This document shows, piece by piece, positions 8,305 through 17,163 of a DNA stretch of 64,000 bases. A program made the translations under genes and the position numbers. Source of the DNA: Streptomyces roseofulvus (GTDB lineage Bacteria; Actinomycetota; Actinomycetes; Streptomycetales; Streptomycetaceae); contig NZ_BAAAWE010000001.1 of the NCBI RefSeq assembly GCF_039534915.1, positions 6,324,001-6,388,000 of the forward strand, in the 5' to 3' direction. The stretch's first letter is position 1. Each line of letters starts with the position of its first letter. The notes under the pieces are model-generated. The model did no database searches. It saw nothing but the letters and a program-made list of their open reading frames with translations, and had not been told where the DNA came from.

Positions 8305-9987
8305 ATGACGGCAACCAGCGCGACGGAGGAGTTCCGGACCGCCCGGGACTTCCTGCTCCGGCACCGCGAGGACTACGCGACGGCGTACGGCGGCTTCGCC
8401 TGGCCCCGCCCCGACCGGTTCAACTGGGCGCTGGAGTGGTTCGACGTCATCGCCGAGGGCAACGACCGCACCGCCCTGCACATCGTCGAGGAGGACGGCT
8501 CCGAGACGAAGCTGAGCTTCGCGGAGATGTCGGCCCGCTCCAACCGGGTCGCGAACTGGCTGCGCGCCCAGGGCGTCCGCGCCGGGGACCGGATCATCGT
8601 GATGCTGGGCAACCAGGCCGAGCTGTGGGAGACGATGCTCGCCGCGATGAAGCTGCGCGCCGTCGTCATCCCCGCCACCCCGCTGCTCGGCCCCGCCGAC
8701 CTCCGCGACCGGGTCGAACGCGGCCGGGCGCGGCACGTGATCGCGCGCTCCGAGGACACCGCCAAGTTCGACGACGTCCCCGGCGACTACACCCGCATCG
8801 CGATCGGCGGCGACGGCACGGACTGGCTGGGGTACGAGCTCTCCGCCGCCGAGTCGGACGTCTTCGAGCCCGACGGCGTCACCCTCGCCCACGACACCCT
8901 GATGCTGTACTTCACCTCCGGCACCACCGCCCGCCCCAAGCTGGTCGAGCACACCCACACCTCCTACCCGGTGGGGCACCTGGCGACGATGTACTGGATC
9001 GGGCTCAAGCCCGGCGACGTCCACCTCAACATCTCCTCGCCGGGCTGGGCCAAGCACGCCTGGTCCAACCTCTTCGCCCCCTGGAACGCCGAGGCGACCG
9101 TCTTCATCCACAACTACACGCGCTTCGACGCGGGCCGGCTCATGGACGAGATGGCACGCCACGGCGTCACCTCCTTCTGCGCCCCGCCGACCGTGTGGCG
9201 GATGCTCATCCAGTCCGACCTGAGCCGGCTGACCACCCCGCCGCGGGAGGTCGTCGCCGCCGGCGAGCCGCTGAACCCGGAGGTCATCGAGGCGGTCCGG
9301 CGCGCCTGGGGCGTCACCATCCGCGACGGCTTCGGGCAGACCGAGACCGCCGTCCAGGTCTCCAACAGCCCCGGCCAGCGGCTCAAGGAGGGTTCGATGG
9401 GCCGCCCGAGCCCCGGCTACGCGGTCACCCTGGTCGACCCGGTCACCGGCCGCCCGGACGCCGACGAGGGCGAGATCTGCCTCGACCTGTCCGCCCACCC
9501 CGTGGGCCTGATGACCGGCTACCACGGCGACCCGGAGAAGACGGCCGAGGCGATGGCCGGCGGCTACTACCGCACCGGCGACATCGGCAGCCGCGACGAG
9601 GACGGCTACATCCACTACGTGGGGCGCGCCGACGACGTCTTCAAGGCGTCCGACTACAAGATCAGCCCCTTCGAGCTGGAGAGCGCGCTCCTGGAGCACG
9701 AGGCCGTCGCCGAGGCGGCCGTCGTCCCCGCGCCCGACCCGCTGCGGCTCGCCGTCCCGAAGGCGTACGTCGTCCTCGCGGAGGGCTTCAAGCCGGACGC
9801 GGAGACCGCCCGGGCCCTCTTCGCCCACTCGCGGGCGGTCCTCGCGCCGTACAAGCGGGTGCGCCGCATCGAGTTCGCCGACCTGCCGAAGACCGTCTCG
9901 GGCAAGATCCGGCGGGTCGAGCTGCGCCGCCTCACCGCCGAAGGCGCGTCCACCGGCCCGGAGTTCACCGAAGGAGACCTGGCGTGA
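8305..9987 (+). CDS. AMP-binding acyl-CoA synthetase (medium-chain/aryl type)
   Basis: A 560-residue member of the ANL adenylate-forming superfamily. The P-loop-like A3 motif reads YFTSGTTARPKL near residue 215, A5 is DGFGQTET, A7 is YYRTGDIGSRDEDGY, and the catalytic lysine motif near the C-terminus is KTVSGKIRRVELR. It should convert a carboxylic acid, ATP and CoA into acyl-CoA, AMP and PPi. The overall resemblance is to medium-chain or benzoate-type ligases rather than long-chain FadD, but this is a weak call. ATG 8305 has GAGGAG 6 nt upstream. Its stop overlaps the start of the next synthetase gene (GTGA), so the two are translationally coupled. The divergent GAF-LuxR gene probably regulates the pair. 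Confidence 0.9.
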   Translation: MTATSATEEFRTARDFLLRHREDYATAYGGFAWPRPDRFNWALEWFDVIAEGNDRTALHIVEEDGSETKLSFAEMSARSNRVANWLRAQGVRAGDRIIVMLGNQAELWETMLAAMKLRAVVIPATPLLGPADLRDRVERGRARHVIARSEDTAKFDDVPGDYTRIAIGGDGTDWLGYELSAAESDVFEPDGVTLAHDTLMLYFTSGTTARPKLVEHTHTSYPVGHLATMYWIGLKPGDVHLNISSPGWAKHAWSNLFAPWNAEATVFIHNYTRFDAGRLMDEMARHGVTSFCAPPTVWRMLIQSDLSRLTTPPREVVAAGEPLNPEVIEAVRRAWGVTIRDGFGQTETAVQVSNSPGQRLKEGSMGRPSPGYAVTLVDPVTGRPDADEGEICLDLSAHPVGLMTGYHGDPEKTAEAMAGGYYRTGDIGSRDEDGYIHYVGRADDVFKASDYKISPFELESALLEHEAVAEAAVVPAPDPLRLAVPKAYVVLAEGFKPDAETARALFAHSRAVLAPYKRVRRIEFADLPKTVSGKIRRVELRRLTAEGASTGPEFTEGDLA

Positions 9988-11579
9988 CCGGTACGGAGGC
10001 GTCCTACGCGCACGGCACCTCGGACACCCCGCTCCTCGGCGACACCATCGGCGCCAACCTGGACCGGGCCGTCGCCGCCTGGCCCGACCGCGAGGCCCTG
10101 GTCGACGTGGCCGGCGGACGGCGCTGGACCTACGCCGAGTTCGGCGCCGACGTCGACCGGATCGCGGCGGCGCTGCTCGGCAGCGGCGTCCGCAAGGGCG
10201 ACCGGGTCGGGATCTGGGCGGTCAACTGCCCCGAGTGGGTGCTCGTCCAGTACGCCACCGCCCGCGTCGGCGCCGTCATGGTCACCATCAACCCGGCCTA
10301 CCGCGCACACGAACTCGCCTATGTCCTGCGCCAGTCGGGGATCTCGCTGCTCTTCGCCTCGCTCGCCCACAAGACCAGCGACTACCGGGCGATGGTCGAG
10401 GAGGTCCGGGCCGAGTGCCCGGAGCTGCGGGAGGCGGTGTACTTCGGCGACCCGAGCTGGGAGTCCTTCGCGGCCCGCCCGTCCGGCGGCCTCGCCCCCG
10501 AACCGCTCGCCGCCGACGAGCCGGTCAACATCCAGTACACCTCGGGCACCACCGGCTTCCCGAAGGGCGCCACCCTCTCCCACCACAACATCCTCAACAA
10601 CGGTTACTTCGTGGGCGAGATGATCGCCTACACCGAGCAGGACCGGATCTGCGTGCCCGTGCCCTTCTACCACTGCTTCGGCATGGTGATGGGCAATCTG
10701 GCGGCCACCTCGCACGGCGCCTGCGTCGTGATCCCGGCCCCGTCCTTCGACCCGGCCGCGACCCTCCGCGCCGTCCAGGAGGAGCGCTGCACCTCCCTGT
10801 ACGGCGTGCCGACCATGTTCATCGCGGAGCTGAACCTCCCGGACTTCGCGGCGTACGACCTCTCCTCCCTCCGCACCGGCATCATGGCGGGCTCCCCGTG
10901 CCCGGTGGAGGTGATGAAGCGGGTGGTCGCGGAGATGAACATGGCCGAGGTGTCGATCTGTTACGGCATGACCGAGACCTCGCCGGTCTCCACCCAGACC
11001 CGCCGCGACGACGACCTGGAGCGCCGCACCGGCACCGTCGGCCGGGTCATGCCGCACGTCGAGGTGAAGGTCGTCGACCCGGCCACCGGCCTCACCGTGG
11101 AGCGCGGCACCGCGGGCGAACTGTGCACCCGCGGCTACAGCGTGATGCTCGGCTACTGGGACGAGCCGGCGAAGACCGCCGAAGTCGTCGACGCCGGCCG
11201 CTGGATGCACACCGGCGACCTCGCGGTGATGCGCGAGGACGGCTACGTCCAGATCGTCGGCCGCATCAAGGACATGATCATCCGCGGCGGCGAGAACGTG
11301 TACCCGCGCGAGATCGAGGAGTTCCTGTACGGGCACCCCAAGATCGCCGACGTCCAGGTCGTCGGCGTCCCCGACGAGCGGTACGGCGAGGAGATCCTGG
11401 CCTGCGTGATCCCGCGCGACCCGGCCGACCCGCCGACCCTCGACGAGATCACCGCCTTCTGCCGCGACCGCCTCGCCCACTACAAGGTCCCGCGCCGCGT
11501 CGAGATCCTCACCGAGTTCCCGATGACGGTGAGCGGCAAGGTGCGGAAGGTGGAACTGCGGGAGCGGTACGGCGCCTAG
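9984..11579 (+). CDS. AMP-binding fatty-acyl-CoA synthetase (FadD-like)
   Basis: A 531-residue ANL-superfamily ligase with a full motif set: YTSGTTGFPKGATLSHHN (A3), YGMTETSPVS (A5), WMHTGDLAVMREDGY (A7), GRIKDMIIRGGENVYP (A8) and the C-terminal TVSGKVRKVELRE carrying the catalytic lysine. It is closest in appearance to the FadD/acyl-CoA synthetase type that activates fatty acids for beta-oxidation. The GTG start at 9984 overlaps the TGA of the upstream synthetase by four bases. Two different ligases made from one mRNA suggests activation of related acids of different chain length or type. The TAG stop (11577-11579) is formed by the outer end of the inverted repeat that follows. Confidence 0.92.
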   Translation: MTGTEASYAHGTSDTPLLGDTIGANLDRAVAAWPDREALVDVAGGRRWTYAEFGADVDRIAAALLGSGVRKGDRVGIWAVNCPEWVLVQYATARVGAVMVTINPAYRAHELAYVLRQSGISLLFASLAHKTSDYRAMVEEVRAECPELREAVYFGDPSWESFAARPSGGLAPEPLAADEPVNIQYTSGTTGFPKGATLSHHNILNNGYFVGEMIAYTEQDRICVPVPFYHCFGMVMGNLAATSHGACVVIPAPSFDPAATLRAVQEERCTSLYGVPTMFIAELNLPDFAAYDLSSLRTGIMAGSPCPVEVMKRVVAEMNMAEVSICYGMTETSPVSTQTRRDDDLERRTGTVGRVMPHVEVKVVDPATGLTVERGTAGELCTRGYSVMLGYWDEPAKTAEVVDAGRWMHTGDLAVMREDGYVQIVGRIKDMIIRGGENVYPREIEEFLYGHPKIADVQVVGVPDERYGEEILACVIPRDPADPPTLDEITAFCRDRLAHYKVPRRVEILTEFPMTVSGKVRKVELRERYGA

Positions 11580-11741
11580 GTCGTTTCTTTCGGATCAGGC
11601 CGGATCAGGGAGCGGCGTCTGGTGCGTGCGCTCGCAAGGCGGAGGAGGGAGTCGACGCGGAGCGTCGGCGACCGACGACAACGCCGCGAGCGTGCGTGCC
11701 AGACGCCGCGAGCCCGGCATGATCCGGAAGAGACGGCCTAG
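11577..11741. repeat. 165-bp imperfect palindrome between convergent genes
   Basis: The left end begins TAGGTCGTTTCTTTCGGATC and the right end, read on the minus strand, begins TAGGCCGTCTCTTCCGGATC. Both arms continue with GCGGCGTCTGG and an inner GCGTGCGCTCGC / GCACGCACGCTCGC block. The centre holds a smaller palindrome, CGACGCGGAGCGTCG. Arms are about 60 nt with scattered mismatches and small length differences. The TAG stop of the acyl-CoA synthetase (11577-11579) and the TAG stop of the GNAT gene (minus strand, 11740-11738) are exactly the two outer ends. The element probably acts as a bidirectional terminator. From memory, similar palindromes are dispersed in Streptomyces genomes, so it may be a MITE- or REP-like unit; no transposase is present. 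Confidence 0.85.
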
Positions 11742-12265
11742 CCGGGTTCCGCCGGCAGGTCGCGCCGCATGCAGACGCGGGGCCAGGCCGCCAGGCCGTG
11801 GGCGGCCTCGGCCCTGCTGATGGCGCGCAGGCCGTCGGTGAGGGCCGGGTCGGTGTCGGCGAGGGGGCGGAAGCCGAGTCGCGCGTAGTACGGGGCGTTC
11901 CACGGCACTTCGGCGAAGGTCGTCAGGGTGAGGGCCGTCAGGCCCTCCGCGCGGGCGGCCTCCGCCAGGTGCTCGATCAGCGCCCGGCCGACGCCCCGGC
12001 GGGCCGCATCGGGGTGCACGGAGACCTGCTCGATGTGGGCGGCGTCGTCGACGGTCTCCGCGATCAGGTACGCGACCGGCCGGTCGGCCCCGTCGACCGC
12101 CACCCAGGCGCGGCCCGCCGCGCGGTACCCCTCCAGCACCTCCAGCGGCAGGGGTTCGTCATCGGCGATCGCCGCCATGCCGAGGGTGCGGAAGGGTTCG
12201 CCCGCCGCGCGTTCGATCGACTGGAGCAGCGGGAGTTCGGCCGGTGCGGCAGCTCGGATGCGCAT
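11738..12265 (-). CDS. GNAT-family N-acetyltransferase
   Basis: A 175-residue GNAT acetyltransferase. The acetyl-CoA-binding motif A is clear: IEQVSVHPDAARRGVGRALIE near residues 75-100 contains the R-R-G-V-G-R pyrophosphate loop. The motif B region ALTLTTFAEVPWNAPYYARLGFR follows, with the typical N/Y-Y-x-x-x-G-F ending. It transfers acetyl from acetyl-CoA to an amine on an unknown small molecule or protein. The stop codon is supplied by the right end of the large palindrome. ATG 12265 gives the expected MRIRAA beta-1 start. The next gene upstream on this strand, a TIGR04222 membrane protein, is 19 bp away and may be co-transcribed. Confidence 0.9.
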   Translation of the reverse strand: MRIRAAAPAELPLLQSIERAAGEPFRTLGMAAIADDEPLPLEVLEGYRAAGRAWVAVDGADRPVAYLIAETVDDAAHIEQVSVHPDAARRGVGRALIEHLAEAARAEGLTALTLTTFAEVPWNAPYYARLGFRPLADTDPALTDGLRAISRAEAAHGLAAWPRVCMRRDLPAEPG

Positions 12266-12284
12266 ACGCCAGTATGGCTCCGGT

Positions 12285-13028
12285 TCACCGCTCGTCGAGC
12301 AGGCCCCCGTCGCGGGAGAAGCGCGGCAGGAAGAGCGCCAGCGCCGGGTCGCCGTACAGCGCCACGTACAGCTGGACCAGCCGGCCGTCCGTCACCTCGC
12401 TCCGGTGCGCGGGCAGCGGGTGCCGCTCCCGCAGCTCGGCCAGGAGCCGCCGGGCGGCCCCCGTCGTCGTCGGCAGCCGCAGCAGGGCGACGGCGGCCAC
12501 GGCGACCGGCACCCCCAGGGCGAGGGCGGGCACGAGCCCGGGACCGTCGCCGGCGGCGGCGTCCGCGAGCAGTCCGGCCGCGAGGGTCAGGGGCGCCGCG
12601 GCCGACAGCAGCCGGGCCGCGCGCCGGGGCCCCGGCGGACGCAGCAGCCCCGCCCGCCCCAGCTCGGCCCGCAGCCCGTCCACCGCCCGGCGCGCCTCGG
12701 GGCGCAGGGCCAGCGCGCGTGGGGGGAGGGCGTTGCGGAGCGAGCGGTGGACGGCGAGCTGGACGGGGTTGCGGATCCGCCCCGGCCCGCCATTGGCCCG
12801 AACCGTATGTTTGCGGCCCGCCGCGACCGCGCCGCGCTGGTGCAGCGCCACCAGCGCGACCGTCACCGCGGCCCGCCGGCCGCCGCGCAGCAGGGCCAGC
12901 GCCTCCGGCCCCGGCACCGCCCCGGCGGAGCCCGTACCTCCGCCTCTGCCCGTACCGCGCAGCAGCACCGCCGCCGCCAGCAGTTCGGCCCAGGCGGCCG
13001 CCGCGCACCACCACGTCCCCGTTCCCAT
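12285..13028 (-). CDS. TIGR04222 domain-containing membrane protein
   Basis: About 247 residues with a hydrophobic N-terminal helix, two further hydrophobic stretches near residues 165-205, and an internal soluble segment. The pattern LLRGGRRAAVTVALVALHQRG followed by a glycine/arginine-rich turn and a helical NPVQLAVHRSLR segment is characteristic of TIGR04222 membrane proteins of actinobacteria, whose function is unknown. ATG 13028 is preceded closely by GGAGG and starts directly at the first membrane helix (MGTGTWW). The frame extends upstream to 13103, but that part is polar and lacks a ribosome-binding site. It lies 19 bp upstream of the GNAT gene on the same strand. Confidence 0.7.
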   Translation of the reverse strand: MGTGTWWCAAAAWAELLAAAVLLRGTGRGGGTGSAGAVPGPEALALLRGGRRAAVTVALVALHQRGAVAAGRKHTVRANGGPGRIRNPVQLAVHRSLRNALPPRALALRPEARRAVDGLRAELGRAGLLRPPGPRRAARLLSAAAPLTLAAGLLADAAAGDGPGLVPALALGVPVAVAAVALLRLPTTTGAARRLLAELRERHPLPAHRSEVTDGRLVQLYVALYGDPALALFLPRFSRDGGLLDER

Positions 13029-13130
13029 GCCCTCCACCCCCAGGGTGTTTCTGCCCGGGGGAGCGTGATCATCACGCGTGGATGGCCGGATCCGTTCGCT
13101 CAAAGGGCGGGGTCGTGCATCCCGCCCGGC

Positions 13131-14576
13131 TCAGACGGCGCCGCCGGAGGTGAGTTCGTCGGCCGCGTCGTTCACCGGCTGCGGGGTGCCGGTGAGGTCG
13201 AGGACGAAGAGCGGCAGCCGTATCTCGGCGGCGCGCGACCGGGCCTCGGGGGTGTAGCCGGCGAGCGAGAAGAAGACGCTCACGGCGGAGGCGCTGAGTC
13301 CGTTGAGCCACAGGCACTCGACGGCCCGCAGCCCGGCGGGCCGGGTGCTCGGGTCCACCTGGGCGACGAGCCCGGTGCCGCGCAGGTCCACCCCGGCGGA
13401 GTGCCGGTCCTCCGGCTGCACGATGTCCCGGAAGCCGAGCCAGTGCAGATACGTGGCCGCCGCGGCGACCGCGTCCCGCGCCGTCCGGATCGTCACCGGC
13501 CGGAACGCGTCCCGCGCGGCGGCGGACCGTGGCGCGGTCGGCTGCAGCGGGACGCGCTCCGGGTACCGCTCGGCGAAGGACCGCGGCGGGTTCCCGAACC
13601 AGTCCGAGACGGGACCGGCGGGCCTGCGCCGTCCGGTCTCGACGTCGTCGTCCCGGGCGGCGAGGGGCCGGGCCGGCCCGGCCCCGGACCCGGTACCGGC
13701 GGAGTCGCCGGGGTCGTACGCGCGAGAACGCCGCGACTCGGAGCCGTACCCCTCCCCGGCCCCGTCGTCTGCCCCGGTCGCGGGCCCGGTGGTCGTACCG
13801 GTAGCCGGTCCGGGCTCCGGCCCGCTTCCCGGAGCGATCTCCGCTCCGTTCCCAGGCCCGACCTCCTGTCCGTTCTCCAGCCCGCTTCCCGCCGGGATCT
13901 CCGGCCCGCTCTCCGGCCTGGTCCCCGATCTGCTCTCCGGTCCGGGCTCCAGCCCGCTTCCCGGCGGGATCTCCGGCCCGCTCTCCGTCCTGGTCCCCGG
14001 CCCAGCCCCCGGTCCGGCCCCTGGCCCAATCCCCAGCCCGGCCGTCGGCCCGGTCTCGGCGCCCGTCGCCGGCCAGGGCTCCGGCACGGCCTCCGGTCCC
14101 GTCGCCCGTCCGCTCGCCGACCTCGTCGCCGCCCCGGTCTCCGGTCCGACCCACGGTCCGGTCGCCGTCCCGCTTCCCGGCCCGCTCCCCATCCCGGCCA
14201 CCGGCCCGTTCTCCGGACCGGTCGTCGGGCCGGGCGCCTGCCCCGTCGCCGTCCCCGTCGCCGTCCCGGCGGCAGCCGCCCCCGGCTCCGTCCGCTGCCG
14301 GTTCTCGTCCTCCGTGGGCGGGGCGACGGGGACCCGCAGGACCGCCCCGCAGGCGCAGCCGAGTTCCGGGTGGGGCCACTGGTCCTCGCGGCCGCACGCG
14401 CGGCAGCGGACGGTGACCCACTCGTCGAGCCAGTTGCGGCGCCGAACCGGTTCGGCGGTGGAGTCCGGGGTCAGCCGCGGGGCGACCGGGCTGCCGCAGG
14501 GGCAGGGGAAGGCGGGCGCCGCGTAGGCATGGCTCCGCCGGCACTCCGGGCAGCGCACCGTCACCGATTCACCCAC
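13131..14576 (-). CDS. Double zinc-ribbon protein with Gly-Pro-Thr repeats and Mrr-like nuclease domain
   Basis: Three parts are visible. The first ~75 residues hold two zinc ribbons (CPEC...CPCG and CRAC...CACG). A ~220-residue middle is a degenerate G-P-x-T/S-G repeat region, disordered in appearance. The C-terminal ~120 residues resemble an Mrr-type restriction endonuclease fold: LHWLGFRDIV, then GVDLRGTGLVAQVD, then FFSLAGYTPEARSRAAE and LPLFVLDLTG. In active Mrr proteins the middle motif is GxD...QxK; here the lysine is Asp (AQVD), so catalysis is doubtful. GTG 14576 with AAGAGGGGG upstream gives VGESVTVRCPEC; the frame also opens at 14645 (504 residues). Function unknown; DNA binding or sensing is plausible. 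Confidence 0.75.
   Translation of the reverse strand: MGESVTVRCPECRRSHAYAAPAFPCPCGSPVAPRLTPDSTAEPVRRRNWLDEWVTVRCRACGREDQWPHPELGCACGAVLRVPVAPPTEDENRQRTEPGAAAAGTATGTATGQAPGPTTGPENGPVAGMGSGPGSGTATGPWVGPETGAATRSASGRATGPEAVPEPWPATGAETGPTAGLGIGPGAGPGAGPGTRTESGPEIPPGSGLEPGPESRSGTRPESGPEIPAGSGLENGQEVGPGNGAEIAPGSGPEPGPATGTTTGPATGADDGAGEGYGSESRRSRAYDPGDSAGTGSGAGPARPLAARDDDVETGRRRPAGPVSDWFGNPPRSFAERYPERVPLQPTAPRSAAARDAFRPVTIRTARDAVAAAATYLHWLGFRDIVQPEDRHSAGVDLRGTGLVAQVDPSTRPAGLRAVECLWLNGLSASAVSVFFSLAGYTPEARSRAAEIRLPLFVLDLTGTPQPVNDAADELTSGGAV
13875..14018 (+). repeat. 72-bp tandem repeat inside the zinc-ribbon/Mrr-like gene
   Basis: Two successive 72-bp units start at 13875 and 13947. The first ~52 bases of each match with only two differences, and the last ~20 bases diverge. 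Both begin CTCCAGCCCGCTTCCC. The unit equals 24 codons, so the repeat expands the Gly-Pro-Ser region of the protein in frame. Looser copies of the same cccGGnCTCCGG pattern extend from about 13800 to 14240. Confidence 0.8.
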
Positions 14577-14694
14577 ACCGAACCCCCTCTTCCCGTTCGT
14601 CCATCGTCCACCAATCCGGCCGCGCGGGGGTGCGACTTCGGCCATCGGGGACGGCCCGCGGGCGTTCGCGGGCGCCCGCCTGGTGGGCGGTCCC

Positions 14695-14723
14695 TTGACG
14701 GCTTCCCGACCCCCACCTACATT
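14695..14723 (+). promoter_or_regulatory. gcl promoter (-35 TTGACG, -10 TACATT)
   Basis: TTGACG at 14695-14700 and TACATT at 14718-14723 are separated by 17 bp, a near-ideal vegetative-type spacing for Streptomyces. The predicted transcription start falls inside the paired palindromes that follow, and the gcl ATG is about 95 nt downstream. Confidence 0.7.
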
Positions 14724-14725
14724 GC

Positions 14726-14761
14726 TTCCGTATAGCAGAACAGTTCTTCCGCATTACGGAA
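14726..14761. promoter_or_regulatory. Tandem type-A operators of gcl (probable AllR sites)
   Basis: Two 15-bp palindromes, TTCCGTATAGCAGAA (14726-14740) and TTCCGCATTACGGAA (14747-14761), start exactly 21 bp apart, two helical turns, so both face the same side of the DNA. The second has perfect 5-bp arms. They begin 2 bp after the -10 box, where a bound repressor would block initiation. The same arrangement recurs upstream of hyi and allR, which points to the IclR-type AllR encoded at 43.7 kb; binding itself is inferred. Confidence 0.72.
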
Positions 14762-14819
14762 ACAGGGACGGGCGGCTCGCCCGGAACCTGCGACCGACCG
14801 GCCGAGCAGGAGCACTCCC

Positions 14820-16607
<1,788 letters not shown>

Positions 16608-16611
16608 CCGC

Positions 16612-16630
16612 CGGGCCCTCCGAGGGCCCG
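16612..16630 (+). terminator. Stem-loop after gcl
   Basis: CGGGCCC (16612-16618) and GGGCCCG (16624-16630) flank a 5-nt loop, five bases after the gcl stop. The stem is short and GC-rich with no T-tract, which is common for Streptomyces terminators. Confidence 0.55.
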
Positions 16631-16711
16631 CCCCCGGCTCCCGCCCGCATCCGTCGTCCACGTGACGGGGCGGGCGGGCCGACCCGGGACGCGCTCCCGT
16701 CCCGCCCCGAC

Positions 16712-16741
16712 GTGCCCGGCCGGCTCCATCCGGCCGGGCAC
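16712..16741 (+). terminator. Perfect 12-bp stem-loop before the 16762 gene
   Basis: GTGCCCGGCCGG (16712-16723) pairs perfectly with CCGGCCGGGCAC (16730-16741) around the loop CTCCAT. It lies 20 nt before the next ATG, so it may insulate that gene from gcl read-through or act in its leader. Confidence 0.55.
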
Positions 16742-16761
16742 GCGGCGTCTACCGTGGACCC

Positions 16762-17163
16762 ATGACCTCCGCCACCCCCCTGCGTCTCGTCACCCACGCC
16801 GAACTCCTCGAGGCCCACACCACCGACCGGCAGCTGTCCGTCTCCGCACGGCTGGAAGCCGAACTCTCCGACGGCCGCGCCCTCGTCCTCCTCGACGACC
16901 GGGGCTGGGCCGAGAGCGTCGTCGGCGGCGCCGACGTGCGCGACCACCTCACGGTGGAGTCCGTCGAGGAGACCGCCCGGACCGTCGTCGGCCCGGACGA
17001 GCCCTACGGCGACCAGACCCAGGAGGAGGCCGCGGACGCCCACTGGGCCGCTCTCGCCGGCATCCTCGCCCGCCAGGGCGTGGACATCGCCCCGGCCGCC
17101 CTCGCCGGCCTGCCGCACCCCGTCGTCCTCGGCGAACGGCTGCGCGCCTGGGCCGGGTTCTAG
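16762..17163 (+). CDS. Conserved hypothetical protein, 133 aa
   Basis: An acidic 133-residue soluble protein with no signal peptide or membrane segment. It opens with a short strand (LRLVTHAELL), has a central DDRGWAESV segment and ends in an alpha-helical stretch (HWAALAGILARQGVDI). I do not recognise a family. ATG 16762 follows the stem-loop at 16712-16741, and a TACCGT hexamer 10 nt upstream with no clear Shine-Dalgarno could indicate a leaderless message. Its TAG stop (17161-17163) shares the tetranucleotide CTAG with the stop of the convergent DUF5937 regulator, so the two coding regions interlock by four bases. Confidence 0.7.
   Translation: MTSATPLRLVTHAELLEAHTTDRQLSVSARLEAELSDGRALVLLDDRGWAESVVGGADVRDHLTVESVEETARTVVGPDEPYGDQTQEEAADAHWAALAGILARQGVDIAPAALAGLPHPVVLGERLRAWAGF

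Noticed and set aside
7971..9983. N-terminal extension of the second acyl-CoA synthetase (frame open back to 7971)
   Set aside because: The extension is antisense or out-of-frame to the LuxR and first synthetase genes and is Arg/Pro-rich; the real start is GTG 9984, coupled to the preceding stop.
11577..11741. Complete insertion sequence
   Set aside because: Only 165 bp long and with no transposase; at most a MITE- or REP-like unit.
13800..14240. Possible CRISPR array or satellite
   Set aside because: The repeats are contiguous, 72 bp, divergent and in coding frame, without spacers.
13303..14526. Plus-strand frame rich in SGP/PGP repeats opposite the zinc-ribbon gene
   Set aside because: It looks collagen-like only because the minus-strand Gly-Pro repeats read through in antisense. 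The minus-strand frame has zinc ribbons and an Mrr-like domain.
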